A DNA stretch of 64,000 nucleotides from Pseudomonas sp. KUIN-1 (GTDB lineage Bacteria; Pseudomonadota; Gammaproteobacteria; Pseudomonadales; Pseudomonadaceae): the NCBI RefSeq assembly GCF_009176725.1, contig NZ_AP020337.1, forward strand, positions 5,382,001 through 5,446,000, read 5' to 3'. The translations under genes were made by a program, and so were the position numbers. Shown here piece by piece: positions 26,597 through 35,446 of this stretch. Every line of letters starts with the position of its first letter. Position 1 is the first letter of the stretch. Under the pieces are notes generated by a model that was not told the origin of the DNA, made no database searches, and worked only from the letters and a program-made list of their open reading frames with translations.

Positions 26597-26672
26597 CTCA
26601 TAATCCGTTGGTCCACGGTTCGGTCCGTATGGGCTCACCACCTTTGAAAGCCGCGCATTGCGCGGTTTTTGT
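26597..26672 (+). repeat. Right attachment repeat (attR): mutated tRNA 3' half and terminator
   Basis: CTCATAATCC-TTGGTCCACGGTTC corresponds to the tRNA 3' half, with a deleted A in the T-loop and substitutions in the acceptor arm (GTATGGGCTC), followed by ACCACC and the AAAGCCGCGC-ATT-GCGCGG hairpin. It cannot form a working tRNA. Its direct orientation relative to 12354-12430 marks the far end of the island. Confidence 0.8.
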
Positions 26673-26982
26673 GTTCTTTGGCGATTCAATTGCAGCTCAT
26701 CTGCTAACTACAAAAAAACCTCGTAAACTCGTCCCCAAAAACAGTCCGTTGTCGCACTCGAAACGGAATCTACAGACCTCAACAACCTGCTCACCAACGC
26801 TACCACAAGCCCACCCCCCACATAAACCTGCCCAGTCATCGACCCTCTCAATCACCCGATCAAAACATCCGATTGGCCATCTTCCGAAACATTCCGTAAC
26901 GTTGTTTCCCGGTGCGACAGATGCGCGCACCGCTTGAGCTTTTAATCCCCACGCTCAGCCCACGACCACGCACGAGCCCACC
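26673..26982. other. Gene-free stretch between island end and FNT channel gene
   Basis: 310 bp without a convincing gene. The part around 26700-26860 is unusually C- and A-rich on the plus strand and has no structured motif that I can name. The last 100 bp must carry the promoter of the downstream channel gene. Confidence 0.4.
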
Positions 26983-27798
26983 ATGTCTTTGAACACCCCG
27001 CAGCAAATCGCTGAAATTGCCGTCGAAAGCGGCGTCAAGAAGGCCCACTTGGGCCTGTCGTCGTTGATGATCCTGGGCTTTCTGGCAGGGGCTTTCATTG
27101 CCCTCGGGTTTCTTCTCGATATTCATGTCAGCACCATGATCCCTCACGAGTGGGCGTCGCTGGGCAATCTGCTTGGCGCTGTGGTGTTCCCGGTCGGGCT
27201 GATTCTGGTGGTGCTGGCGGGCGGTGAATTGCTGACTGGCAACATGATGAGCCTGCCCATGGCGCTGTTCGCCGGGCGTATCGGTCTGGGTCAGTTGGTG
27301 CGTAACTGGGTGCTGGTGACGCTGGCCAACCTGATCGGTGCGCTGTTCGTCGCCTATTGTTTCGGCCATGTGGTGGGGCTGACTGAAGGCGCCTTCATGG
27401 CCAAGACTGTGGCCATCGCCAATGCCAAGGTCGGGGCCAGCTTCGAACAGGCCTTCATCTCGGGTATTGGCTGCAATTGGCTGGTGTGCCTGGCGGTGTG
27501 GCTCAGCTACGCGAGCAAGGACGTGATCGGTAAAGTGGTCGGCATGTGGTTTCCGGTGATGGCATTCGTAGCAATCGGCTTTCAGCACATCGTCGCCAAC
27601 ATGTTCGTCATTCCTGCAGCGATCTTCGCTGGCGCCTTGAGCTGGGCGCAGTTCGGTGACAATTTCGTTCCGGTATTTTTGGGTAACGCAGTGGGCGGCG
27701 CGGTGTTCGTCGGCCTGGCCTATCATTTGGCCTTTTCCAATAAGGCAACCCAACCTGCTGAGCTGTCCAGGACCAGTGGCGCGCAAACACCGGAATAA
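26983..27798 (+). CDS. Formate/nitrite transporter (FNT) family channel
   Basis: 271 residues with six hydrophobic spans, the FNT fold. The pore features are present: GGELLTGNMM in the first half, CNWLVCLAVW and FQHIVANMF with the central conserved His in the second half. FNT proteins form pentameric inner-membrane channels for formate, nitrite, hydrosulfide or related monovalent anions. No formate or nitrite metabolic gene is adjacent, so the substrate is open. Monocistronic, with a GC-rich hairpin downstream. Confidence 0.92.
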   Translation: MSLNTPQQIAEIAVESGVKKAHLGLSSLMILGFLAGAFIALGFLLDIHVSTMIPHEWASLGNLLGAVVFPVGLILVVLAGGELLTGNMMSLPMALFAGRIGLGQLVRNWVLVTLANLIGALFVAYCFGHVVGLTEGAFMAKTVAIANAKVGASFEQAFISGIGCNWLVCLAVWLSYASKDVIGKVVGMWFPVMAFVAIGFQHIVANMFVIPAAIFAGALSWAQFGDNFVPVFLGNAVGGAVFVGLAYHLAFSNKATQPAELSRTSGAQTPE

Positions 27799-27843
27799 TC
27801 CGGTCCAACGCCATACAGACGCTGCGGTGATAAGAGATTCTGA

Positions 27844-27866
27844 CCGCAGAGCGAAAAGCTCTGCGG
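27844..27866. terminator. Hairpin between the convergent FNT and NRPS-PPTase genes
   Basis: CCGCAGAGC-GAAAA-GCTCTGCGG, a perfect nine-base stem with a five-base loop, 46 bp after the FNT stop. There is no strong T-run on either side, so it may be only a weak or Rho-assisted terminator. Confidence 0.5.
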
Positions 27867-27944
27867 GGTTAGTGTCAATGCGGCTCAACAGGCCACAACC
27901 CCTGATAGCGGAGAGCAACGCCTGAGTTCAGAGGGCGAGATCAA

Positions 27945-28577
27945 TCAAGGTGCCGTGCGCCGCTCAGCCTGATTCATGTACTCCATCAAAACCTGACTCA
28001 ACGCCACCACACCCACCATCCCCTCCTCCAATTCAACCTCAACCCCCACACCCTGCAACCCTCCGACTGCCGTCCATTCCTCAAGCGCCAAGCCGTGCAA
28101 CTTCAAAAACGCTTCGCGCCTGCACCATGCCTTGGCGAACGCAATCGTGCGAACCGACTCGGGTAAGCCTGACAGACGGGTAGCAACATCAGCCCCCAGA
28201 TAATCCTGCGCGACAGCATGCCAGTCCGGAACCGCCTGAATCTGCATCAAGTCCACGCCGACTGCGCCTTGGAGATTGATGGCAGCCAGCGAGCATCCCG
28301 CTTCGTGGCTGATGGAAAACCCGGGCTCCGGCAGCCCGTCGATAAGCAGTCGCGGCGCGGCACCTGGAGCGCTGATGAACGTGATCGCGCCTGATGGCAA
28401 TTCGAGCCACTGTTCCACGGCGGTACGCAAGCAGGCTCGAATGTGGCTTCTGGCCTCATCTCTTGCACAACCCGGCCTGGTAACGCAGCTGACCAGCAAT
28501 ACATTCTGCCGAGGGAAAGGCTTTGGCGGGGCAAGCTGGCCATCTTCATCGAATGCCCAGCTTGCCCCGCGCTTCAT
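27945..28577 (-). CDS. 4'-phosphopantetheinyl transferase (Sfp-type)
   Basis: 210 residues. Sfp-superfamily motifs are present: SISHEAGCSLAAI, GVDLMQ (metal-binding, with Leu-Met in place of the usual Ile-Glu) and FAKAWCRREAFLKLHG (the W-x-x-R/K-E-A-x-x-K motif). It would load coenzyme A-derived phosphopantetheine onto a carrier domain. The start codon overlaps the stop of the large NRPS-like gene by ATGA, so the natural partner is that protein's single carrier domain. The odd GVDLMQ motif may mean altered metal binding or a narrow partner range. Confidence 0.88.
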   Translation of the reverse strand: MKRGASWAFDEDGQLAPPKPFPRQNVLLVSCVTRPGCARDEARSHIRACLRTAVEQWLELPSGAITFISAPGAAPRLLIDGLPEPGFSISHEAGCSLAAINLQGAVGVDLMQIQAVPDWHAVAQDYLGADVATRLSGLPESVRTIAFAKAWCRREAFLKLHGLALEEWTAVGGLQGVGVEVELEEGMVGVVALSQVLMEYMNQAERRTAP

Positions 28578-31500
28578 GCCCTGTCAGGTGACGCGGGACA
28601 ACCGGCCCAGCGGCTGCCGGCAGGGATGTGCTCGCCCTTCATCACCAGGGTCAGTGCGCCAAGGTGCGCATCGTTGCCGACGACGGCGCTGTATAGCACG
28701 GCGCTGCGTGGGCCCATGTACACGCGTTTGCCGATGCTGACGTGGTCGATTTTCATGACTCGGTCTTCGAACAGGTGGGTCTGCGGGCAGGCGCCGGCGT
28801 TCAGTTCGCTATCTGCGCCGATGCTGACGCAGTCGAATTCAGTGATGTCGGTGGTGTCCATGTAAACCCCGCGACCAATCTTGCAGCCGAGCACATTGAA
28901 CGCCAGTGGCAACCATGGTGTGCCGCGCAGGTAGCGCATGAAGTTTGGTGCGGCCATGCCTTCGTACAGACTGGTGATGCCCTCTGAAAGCCATACGAAG
29001 GGCGTCCACATCGGGTCAGCGCGTTTGCGATAGCGGCCCATGACCAACCACTTCAAGGCCACGATCAGCAGAAAGTTACCCACGCTGTACGCCATGCCGA
29101 TGACGGCGAGGTAGGCCAGCACGGCGCCCCAGCGCTCGTCATCAGCGAGAGGCATCAGGTCAAGCATGACCGTGTAGCCAACGGCGATCACTACCGCGTG
29201 CGGGGTGACGATGCGCACGCCTTCGACAAGACCTCGGGCCAGGCGGCGCAGCGGTGAAGGCTTGAAGGTCAGCGACTCGGGGGCGCCACTGACCTGCTCG
29301 CGGGCCGGCAGATGGATCGGTGGTGAGCCCAGCCAGGTGTCGCCGTCGACTATTTTGCTGTTGTGCGGCGCACAGGAATGGACGCCGATCAGGACGTTTT
29401 CCGGCAGTACTGTGCCGTCCGCGATGTATCCGCCATTGCCGACAAAGCTGCGATGCGACACGACCGTGGGTTGCATGGTCATCCAGCCGCCGTCGATGCG
29501 CTCATCACCGAGCATCACCGCATCGGCGATAAAGGTTTCATCGCCCAGGGTCAGCATTTCCGGGATGACGCCTTGTGCGCTGGAAATCTCGGCGTCGCGC
29601 CCTACTTTCGCGCCCAGCAGCCGATACCAGAAGGGCGAATACACTGTGGCGTAGATGCCGGACAGCACGTTGAGGCTCGCTTCCTGAATCTGGCTGATCA
29701 GCCACTTGGCGCAGTAGGTATTGCTGTGCACCTCATAACGGCCCGGTTTGAGGCGCGGGAAAACGAGCCAGCGCAATGCCGCAGATGCCAGAACAGTCGC
29801 GACAATCAGCACCGCACTGGCCGGGAACGCGAGCAGGAAATAGCGCGCCAATTGTCCCAGTGGTCCGCTGCCCTCGAACCATGGCAAGACGTTCTGTGTG
29901 TCGAACCAGTCGATCAGGAAGAAGGTCGGGAAGACCGGGATAAAGAATAACGTCGCGATCAGCAGTACGCCGAAGGCGAAGAACAGTTTTTCTGCCCGCA
30001 AACGCGCAGGGCTGGTCACGGGCCGCGCAGGTTGACCGAGCGTATCGAACGCGCCGACATCACGCGCTGGCGAGCCCTGCCAGATGCGCCCGGCTGGAAC
30101 CTCCCGACCGTCAGCCATGGCCGATTGGGCTTCCAGATGCCCCCACGGGCCTACGGCAGTATTGCCTTCCATGATCACGTAAGAGCCGACACAGGCATTG
30201 TCCTGCAGGGCGATACGCCCCAAATGCAACTGGCCCCGTTCGACGCGCGCGTTTTCAAAGCTGACACCGTTGCCGACGCTGACCCCGTCGCCGATTTCCA
30301 GCAGGTCATGAGCCCGTACTGTCGCCCCGCCGATAATCACGTCCTGCCCGATCTTCGCGCCCAGTGCGCGCAGCCACAGGGGATAAAGCGAGGAACCGCT
30401 CAGCAGGTAAGTCGGTGCCGATTCGACCATGCGGTCTGCGGCCCACCAGCGAAAGTAAGTAACGCCCCACAACGGATAGATCCCAGGCTTCAGGCGGCCG
30501 ACGATCAGCCACTTGGCCGCCAGCGCGATGAAAAACTGCAGAACGGTGGCAATCAGGAACACCGAGATCGACGCCAAAGTCGCCAAGGTGACAGAGTCGT
30601 CGGGCGAGCCGGTGAGCAGGTGATAGGTAAAGAACGGTGCGAGCCATTGGGTCATGCGCAGGCTGACCATGACAGGCAATGCCAGCGCCTGGGCCACGCC
30701 GCAGCGCCAGCGACGCCAGGCTGACGGAGGCGTCCAGTCCACCGGCGCATCCATCTCTTGTGGCGCCTGATCCAGCACTTCGGCAATCGCACCGATACGC
30801 CGATGCTGGTAAATGTCGCGCACCGTGACTTGAGCGAAACGCGGGTTGGCACGCAGCGCCGAGGCCAGACGCGCAGCAAAGAAGGAATGCCCACCCAGAT
30901 CGGTGAAAAAATCCGCATCGCGGCGGATCGGCATGCCAGGGAACAGTGTGCTCAGCGCAGCAAACAGTGCAATCTCACCTTCGGTTTGCGCCACATCGGA
31001 CTCTGCACTGGCAGCCTTGGCGTCGACCGTCAATGGAAGGACCTTGAGCGCTTTACGGTCGATTTTGCCGGAGGTGAGGCGCGGCATGCTGTCGAGCAGT
31101 TCGAAGTGCCCCGGCACCATGTACGGCGGCAACTGCGCCTGCAGGGTTTTGCGCAACTGGCTCGTGAATGCGGAAGGCGTCGATGTGTCGCTCACCAGGT
31201 AAGCAATCAGCTGATCAACGCCCGCCTCGTTGCGCAACAGGACGGCCACAGTGCCCACGCCAGGCTGCTGCGCCAACAGCGCTTCAATCTCGCCCAGCTC
31301 GACGCGAAAGCCACGAATTTTTACCTGATCATCGGCACGCCCCAGGCACTGCACCTGGCCATCATGGTCGATTCGGGCAAGGTCGCCGGTTCGATACAGG
31401 CGCGCATCGTGATAGCCGGTGGACCACGGGTTCGGCAGGAATTTTTCCTCGGTCAGGTCCGGCCGTCCCAGATAACCCTCGGCCAGACCGGGGCCAATAA

Positions 31501-32614
31501 TGCACAGCTCGCCAACTTCACCACGCGGCAGCAGGCTGGGCGCCAGGCTGCTCCCGACCGCAGGGTCATTGGCGATGACCAACAGCCCGTAATTGGGTAG
31601 CGGTGTACCGATCGACACCGGGCGACCACGCGACAGACGCGCCAGGCTGGCCGATACGGTGGCTTCGGTAGGGCCGTAGGTGTTGAACATCTGCCGGTTC
31701 GGCGTGGCCCAGCGATCGACCAGCGATTCAGGGCACATCTCGCCGCCCAGATTGATCAGGCGCAAGCCGGGAACGTCTTCGCTGAACAGCGCCAGTAAAG
31801 TCGGCACCGCATGCAAAACGCTGATGCGCTGCTCGTTCAGCAAGCGCGGCAGGGTTTCCGGGTCACCGCTGGTTTCCTTCGGGCCTATCCACAGCGTCGC
31901 GCCCACCAGATAGGCAATCCAGATTTCTTCGAAGGACATGTCGAAGGCCACGGAAAAGCCCTGGTAAACACGGTCGTTGGCCCGAATGCCGAGTATCGCG
32001 TTCTCGCTGCGTAGAAAATGGCAGATGCTGCGCTGGGAAATCAGAATGCCCTTGGGCTTGCCCGTGGAGCCGGAGGTGTAGATCACATAGGCAGGATGGT
32101 CGGGAAGCACCCCACTGCGGCGCACCAACGCTGCGTCGGTCGGCGTCAACAAGTGTTCGGCAGTCCACACCTTCAAACCGGTATCGGCCAACACCGGCAT
32201 CAACGCATCGCAGGAAACCAGCCCCACTGCACTGGCGTCGTCCAGACAAATCTGCAGGCGCTCCACCGGCGTGTCCTGATCCAGAGGCAGCCAGGCGGCG
32301 CCCGCCTTGGCGATACCGGCCTGCATGACCAGCAGCTCGATGCCGCGCGGCAGCCACAGACCGACAATGTGCCCCGGTCGAACACCCGTACCGATCAGCG
32401 CCGAAGCCACCTGATCGGCCTGCCGGTCCAGCTCGCCATAACTGATCTGGCGCTCGCCGAAGATCAATGCCACGTGCTGCGGATTGCGCCGGGCACTGGC
32501 TTCGAGCAAATCGGCCAGCACTTCCTCGCGTAGCAGCTCATGTTGAATAGGACCGTAAATCACGTCCAGCGATTGTTCGTTCTGGCCTAGCGTCGACAGG
32601 TTCAGGTTATTCAT
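28574..32614 (-). CDS. Single-module NRPS of the Pls/PosA type (adenylation, carrier, membrane and hexapeptide domains)
   Basis: 1346 residues. Adenylation domain at about 30-525: YTSGSTGKPKG (179-189), YGPTEATV (313-320), YRTGDLAR (407-414), and the A10 Lys in LTSGKIDRKAL (Lys517). Carrier domain with LGGHSFF, Ser577 being the attachment site. From about 630 to the end, blocks of transmembrane helices alternate with three left-handed beta-helix (hexapeptide-repeat) regions near 745-850, 990-1090 and 1250-1340. No condensation or thioesterase domain is seen. This is the plan of epsilon-poly-lysine synthetase (Pls) and PosA, membrane enzymes that join one amino acid, or an amino acid to an amine, through the C-terminal tandem domains. 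Substrate and product are unknown here. It is transcribed first, followed by its PPTase. Confidence 0.9.
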   Translation of the reverse strand: MNNLNLSTLGQNEQSLDVIYGPIQHELLREEVLADLLEASARRNPQHVALIFGERQISYGELDRQADQVASALIGTGVRPGHIVGLWLPRGIELLVMQAGIAKAGAAWLPLDQDTPVERLQICLDDASAVGLVSCDALMPVLADTGLKVWTAEHLLTPTDAALVRRSGVLPDHPAYVIYTSGSTGKPKGILISQRSICHFLRSENAILGIRANDRVYQGFSVAFDMSFEEIWIAYLVGATLWIGPKETSGDPETLPRLLNEQRISVLHAVPTLLALFSEDVPGLRLINLGGEMCPESLVDRWATPNRQMFNTYGPTEATVSASLARLSRGRPVSIGTPLPNYGLLVIANDPAVGSSLAPSLLPRGEVGELCIIGPGLAEGYLGRPDLTEEKFLPNPWSTGYHDARLYRTGDLARIDHDGQVQCLGRADDQVKIRGFRVELGEIEALLAQQPGVGTVAVLLRNEAGVDQLIAYLVSDTSTPSAFTSQLRKTLQAQLPPYMVPGHFELLDSMPRLTSGKIDRKALKVLPLTVDAKAASAESDVAQTEGEIALFAALSTLFPGMPIRRDADFFTDLGGHSFFAARLASALRANPRFAQVTVRDIYQHRRIGAIAEVLDQAPQEMDAPVDWTPPSAWRRWRCGVAQALALPVMVSLRMTQWLAPFFTYHLLTGSPDDSVTLATLASISVFLIATVLQFFIALAAKWLIVGRLKPGIYPLWGVTYFRWWAADRMVESAPTYLLSGSSLYPLWLRALGAKIGQDVIIGGATVRAHDLLEIGDGVSVGNGVSFENARVERGQLHLGRIALQDNACVGSYVIMEGNTAVGPWGHLEAQSAMADGREVPAGRIWQGSPARDVGAFDTLGQPARPVTSPARLRAEKLFFAFGVLLIATLFFIPVFPTFFLIDWFDTQNVLPWFEGSGPLGQLARYFLLAFPASAVLIVATVLASAALRWLVFPRLKPGRYEVHSNTYCAKWLISQIQEASLNVLSGIYATVYSPFWYRLLGAKVGRDAEISSAQGVIPEMLTLGDETFIADAVMLGDERIDGGWMTMQPTVVSHRSFVGNGGYIADGTVLPENVLIGVHSCAPHNSKIVDGDTWLGSPPIHLPAREQVSGAPESLTFKPSPLRRLARGLVEGVRIVTPHAVVIAVGYTVMLDLMPLADDERWGAVLAYLAVIGMAYSVGNFLLIVALKWLVMGRYRKRADPMWTPFVWLSEGITSLYEGMAAPNFMRYLRGTPWLPLAFNVLGCKIGRGVYMDTTDITEFDCVSIGADSELNAGACPQTHLFEDRVMKIDHVSIGKRVYMGPRSAVLYSAVVGNDAHLGALTLVMKGEHIPAGSRWAGCPASPDRA

Positions 32615-32869
32615 GGCAGCAGGTATTAGCTCGTCTGAAGGAGGTGCCTGAGATTTTCTGGTTATGAGCCGGTCCGTCAGCGATTGGCGCGAATTCTGTG
32701 GTGGCGGTTACGTGTCCGGTATATGTCAGTTTTGATACATTCTGGCTGGAGCGCTGCAGCTCTCACCGGGGCAAGAGAACAGGCTGACAAGGCGAATATG
32801 GCAAAGGCTGGCTGTACGAATCTTGAACAACAAAACGAAGGTGGCGGATTGCCCCCATTGCTGCGCGGG

Positions 32870-33373
32870 TTACAGCAAACGCCACAAGGTCTCACGCGTT
32901 GCAGGGTTGAAAGACTGCGCCTGACGGTCCATGACGCCTCTCAGTCCATCGCCAATACGCTCCGTCGGCATCGGGTGAAAGCCATGTTGCCGAAACCATG
33001 GACCGTTCCAGCGCGGCTCGCGAAATGTCGTCAGGCTGATCGCGTGCAACTGGCAAACCTGCGCGTACGCCTCGACAGACGCCAACAGGCTTTTTCCGAC
33101 ACCCTTGCCGGATGCACCTGGCTCGACCGAGATGTTGTCCAGGTACAGGAAGTCATCCAGCAAGCGCATGGCTGCAAAACCGATGATGTCACCGCTGAGC
33201 CTGTTGACAGCAACCACCACCCGGCAGGCTTCGAACCTGTTTGCGCCCAGCGGAGGGTTTTCGGCGACATGCGCCAGGGAAGGAATGCTTTTGTAACGGT
33301 GACGCGCCTGCACTGACAGGCGCTGTAACGAGTCCAGGTCGCTGTGTTGCGACACACGCAGATCAAATTCCAC
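32870..33373 (-). CDS. GNAT-family N-acetyltransferase
   Basis: 167 residues from a GTG start (VEFDLRVSQHSDLDSLQRL). GGGAGG with eight-base spacing selects this GTG over the upstream ATG at 33421. The acetyl-CoA motif reads LDNISVEPGASGKGVGKSLL; WFRQHGFHPMPTERIGDGL closes the domain. The substrate cannot be inferred. It stands 255 bp from the NRPS gene, whose promoter lies in that gap, and is not obviously part of its operon although both are leftward. Confidence 0.83.
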   Translation of the reverse strand: MEFDLRVSQHSDLDSLQRLSVQARHRYKSIPSLAHVAENPPLGANRFEACRVVVAVNRLSGDIIGFAAMRLLDDFLYLDNISVEPGASGKGVGKSLLASVEAYAQVCQLHAISLTTFREPRWNGPWFRQHGFHPMPTERIGDGLRGVMDRQAQSFNPATRETLWRLL

Positions 33374-33588
33374 CCGCTTTTCCTCCCTGGCCTGATATTT
33401 AAACCAGACGCCGATGAGCACATCTGGACGGTGAGCCGAATAATCACCACAATCGGCTCATCCCATAAGCCGATTAACTTTACCTGCTTGCCAAAAACTG
33501 CCTGGTTCGCCTGCCCGGTGGAGGCCGCAGCACTCGCTACCAGATCAATCGGCCCTTGCCATAGAGCGCTACGCAGCAGAAGGGACTG

Positions 33589-34815
33589 CTAGCGCTTCAG
33601 ACGTGCGCCACTGGTCGCATCGACCGCAGCATCCAGTTCCGCACCGGACAGAAACTGGCTGTAGTAATCATGCAGTTCGGCTTCCCAACCGGCCACCTCG
33701 TCCAGCGCCGCCTCGGCTTGTTCCTTGCTCAAGGCAAAGTGAGCGTGCTGACTGAGCAGATTGCCTCGGTTGAGCCGCGACCCTTCGATGCCGACTGACA
33801 TGGCAAGTGCCTGAGCAGGCCCTTCGTCCAGAATGGGCAGTACGTCGTACATCGGCGATAACCTCCAGCCACCTTCTTTCCAGATGACTGCATGGTTACG
33901 GGGATGATCATCGGCATTGCCGACGAGCACGTTGTAGGCCATGCGCCGATACAGCTCCTGCCGATCAACGTCAGGCGCACCACGACGATACAGCTCATCG
34001 GCGAGTGCCGCATATTGCCAGTCGGGGTGCGTACGGGCCTTCCACTCGGCGTCCAGCAAGGTCAAGCCGCTGAGCATCGGCAGTCGGCGGAAACGATGGG
34101 TTTGCTCATCAAAAGCGCGGTCGAAACGCTCGACCAACAGTGTATTGATCCGCTCGCCGCGATACAGAGAGGTGTTGGCCGCCTGCAACCCTTTAAGCCC
34201 TGCGAAGGTCATGCAGGCGTGCTCAACGGAGGGCAGGTCATAGTGATCGAATTTGTCGCGAGGCTTGGCCAGAATCAGTTTTCTGTCGCCCAGATAAGTT
34301 CGCTTGGGGCGTGCGCCGCCAGCGGAAGATCGCTGATCCCTTACCTTCAGAACCTCCAGCTGCTCGGCGCTGAGCTGGCTGTCATAGATCGCTTCACAGG
34401 CATCGACGAAATGATCAAGCCCTTTGGCATGAAAGGCCTTGGGAGGCGTGTGGCCCAGCCCGTCCTGCGCGACACGAGACAGGCCGGCCATGATATTGCC
34501 CGCTCTGTCGCTGTTGGGCGACTTGAGCAGCAGCTGTATCGAGTCCAACGGACCTTTTTCGACCCGGTGCAGCAACCGCTCTCCCCAACCATCGGGCATG
34601 GCATCATCGATAAAACCCGGGACGCCACCATTTTTAGTCACGGTGTAGGACCGCGTAGACAGCGGATACCTGAAAGGGTCCGGCACCCAGATGTTTTCCT
34701 GCACCGCGTCCGGTGCATATTGGAATGTTCCGACGCCAGCCTGAATCGTCAGCTTGCCCAGCGTCAGTGTCTCTCCGCTGACAGGGCATTCCATGTAGAT
34801 ATAAGCCTGGGCCAT
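33589..34815 (-). CDS. hipA: HipA-family serine/threonine kinase toxin
   Basis: 408 residues. HipA phosphorylates glutamyl-tRNA synthetase in E. coli and drives persistence; homologues hit other targets. The N-subdomain ends with MPDGWGERLL, then SDRAGNIMAGL, the substrate loop with SSAGGARPK, and the kinase core NVLVGNADDHPRNHAVIW plus LSPMYDVLP (catalytic and metal Asp residues intact). The start overlaps the last base of the antitoxin stop. Context and length fit an intact hipBA operon. Confidence 0.92.
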   Translation of the reverse strand: MAQAYIYMECPVSGETLTLGKLTIQAGVGTFQYAPDAVQENIWVPDPFRYPLSTRSYTVTKNGGVPGFIDDAMPDGWGERLLHRVEKGPLDSIQLLLKSPNSDRAGNIMAGLSRVAQDGLGHTPPKAFHAKGLDHFVDACEAIYDSQLSAEQLEVLKVRDQRSSAGGARPKRTYLGDRKLILAKPRDKFDHYDLPSVEHACMTFAGLKGLQAANTSLYRGERINTLLVERFDRAFDEQTHRFRRLPMLSGLTLLDAEWKARTHPDWQYAALADELYRRGAPDVDRQELYRRMAYNVLVGNADDHPRNHAVIWKEGGWRLSPMYDVLPILDEGPAQALAMSVGIEGSRLNRGNLLSQHAHFALSKEQAEAALDEVAGWEAELHDYYSQFLSGAELDAAVDATSGARLKR

Positions 34816-35138
34816 CAGAAGTCCTCCGGCTTGTGTCGAGGCAGGCGGACACGCTTTCGGTCGGCAGCTTCAAGCTGCTCGACACTGAACGACTCGTCAT
34901 CCCGAAGCCCTTGAAACAATCGCTCCGACACCCCCAGCCCCCAGACCACCAACATGAAGTCACGCAGCGATACGCCTTCGGCATTGCCTGCCTCGATACG
35001 TCGAAACGTACGAAGCGAGATGCCCAGCCTTTCGGCAAGATCGACCTGGCGGATGCCTTGCTGCAACCTGGTCTGCTTTACCAGCAGCGCAATGCGCAAA
35101 AGCGTGTCAGTGCACTGAACGGGGAAAAAAGCCTTCAT
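34815..35138 (-). CDS. hipB: HipB-like helix-turn-helix antitoxin
   Basis: 107 residues with a Cro/C1-type HTH at about 20-75 (LLVKQTRLQQGIRQVDLAER, then LGISLRTFRRIEAGNAEGVS). It would bind HipA and repress the operon promoter. It ends DRKRVRLPRHKPEDF, a basic tail. The intergenic DNA upstream contains the palindrome CATTAAG-N6-CTTAATG at 35252-35271, a plausible operator. Confidence 0.9.
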   Translation of the reverse strand: MKAFFPVQCTDTLLRIALLVKQTRLQQGIRQVDLAERLGISLRTFRRIEAGNAEGVSLRDFMLVVWGLGVSERLFQGLRDDESFSVEQLEAADRKRVRLPRHKPEDF

Positions 35139-35251
35139 GAGCAGTTACCAGCGGGCATGCGCAGGAGTTCGAGAAAACAAAGTAACACGGATAGCTACGT
35201 GGACCCGAAAATAATAGCTCACGAAAGAACACATTAACTCTCATAAAGTGT

Positions 35252-35271
35252 CATTAAGTAACATCTTAATG
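35252..35271. promoter_or_regulatory. Palindrome upstream of hipBA, possible operator
   Basis: CATTAAG-TAACAT-CTTAATG: seven-base perfect arms, six-base centre, about 115 bp upstream of hipB, in an AT-rich stretch. The rest of the 308-bp gap (35139-35446) shows no gene. Whether HipB binds here is inference. Confidence 0.4.
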
Positions 35272-35446
35272 GCTCATAAAAATCGTGATGACTGCCTTCA
35301 ATACATCATTCCTACACCTTGAATGCGCAATACCACGTCACTGATCATCGACATACGTCACCCATCCCCCATCAAAATGTGGCTTACTGCGGACTGCCAT
35401 CATCCAATCAGGGAATCTCTTCCCTACCCTCGCGGTCTCTTTACGC

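Larger units (their letters stand above)
12354..26672. mobile_element. Degraded genomic island integrated at the tRNA gene
   Basis: About 14.3 kb bounded by two copies of the tRNA 3' half plus terminator. The contents are typical of an integrative element that has lost most of its backbone: a conjugation gene fragment (trbL), tyrosine integrase, toxin-antitoxin pair, many small unknown ORFs, IS fragments, a bacteriocin and a type III effector. Base composition is visibly more AT-rich and patchier than in the flanks. Outside both ends the gene content is core Pseudomonas. Confidence 0.85.
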
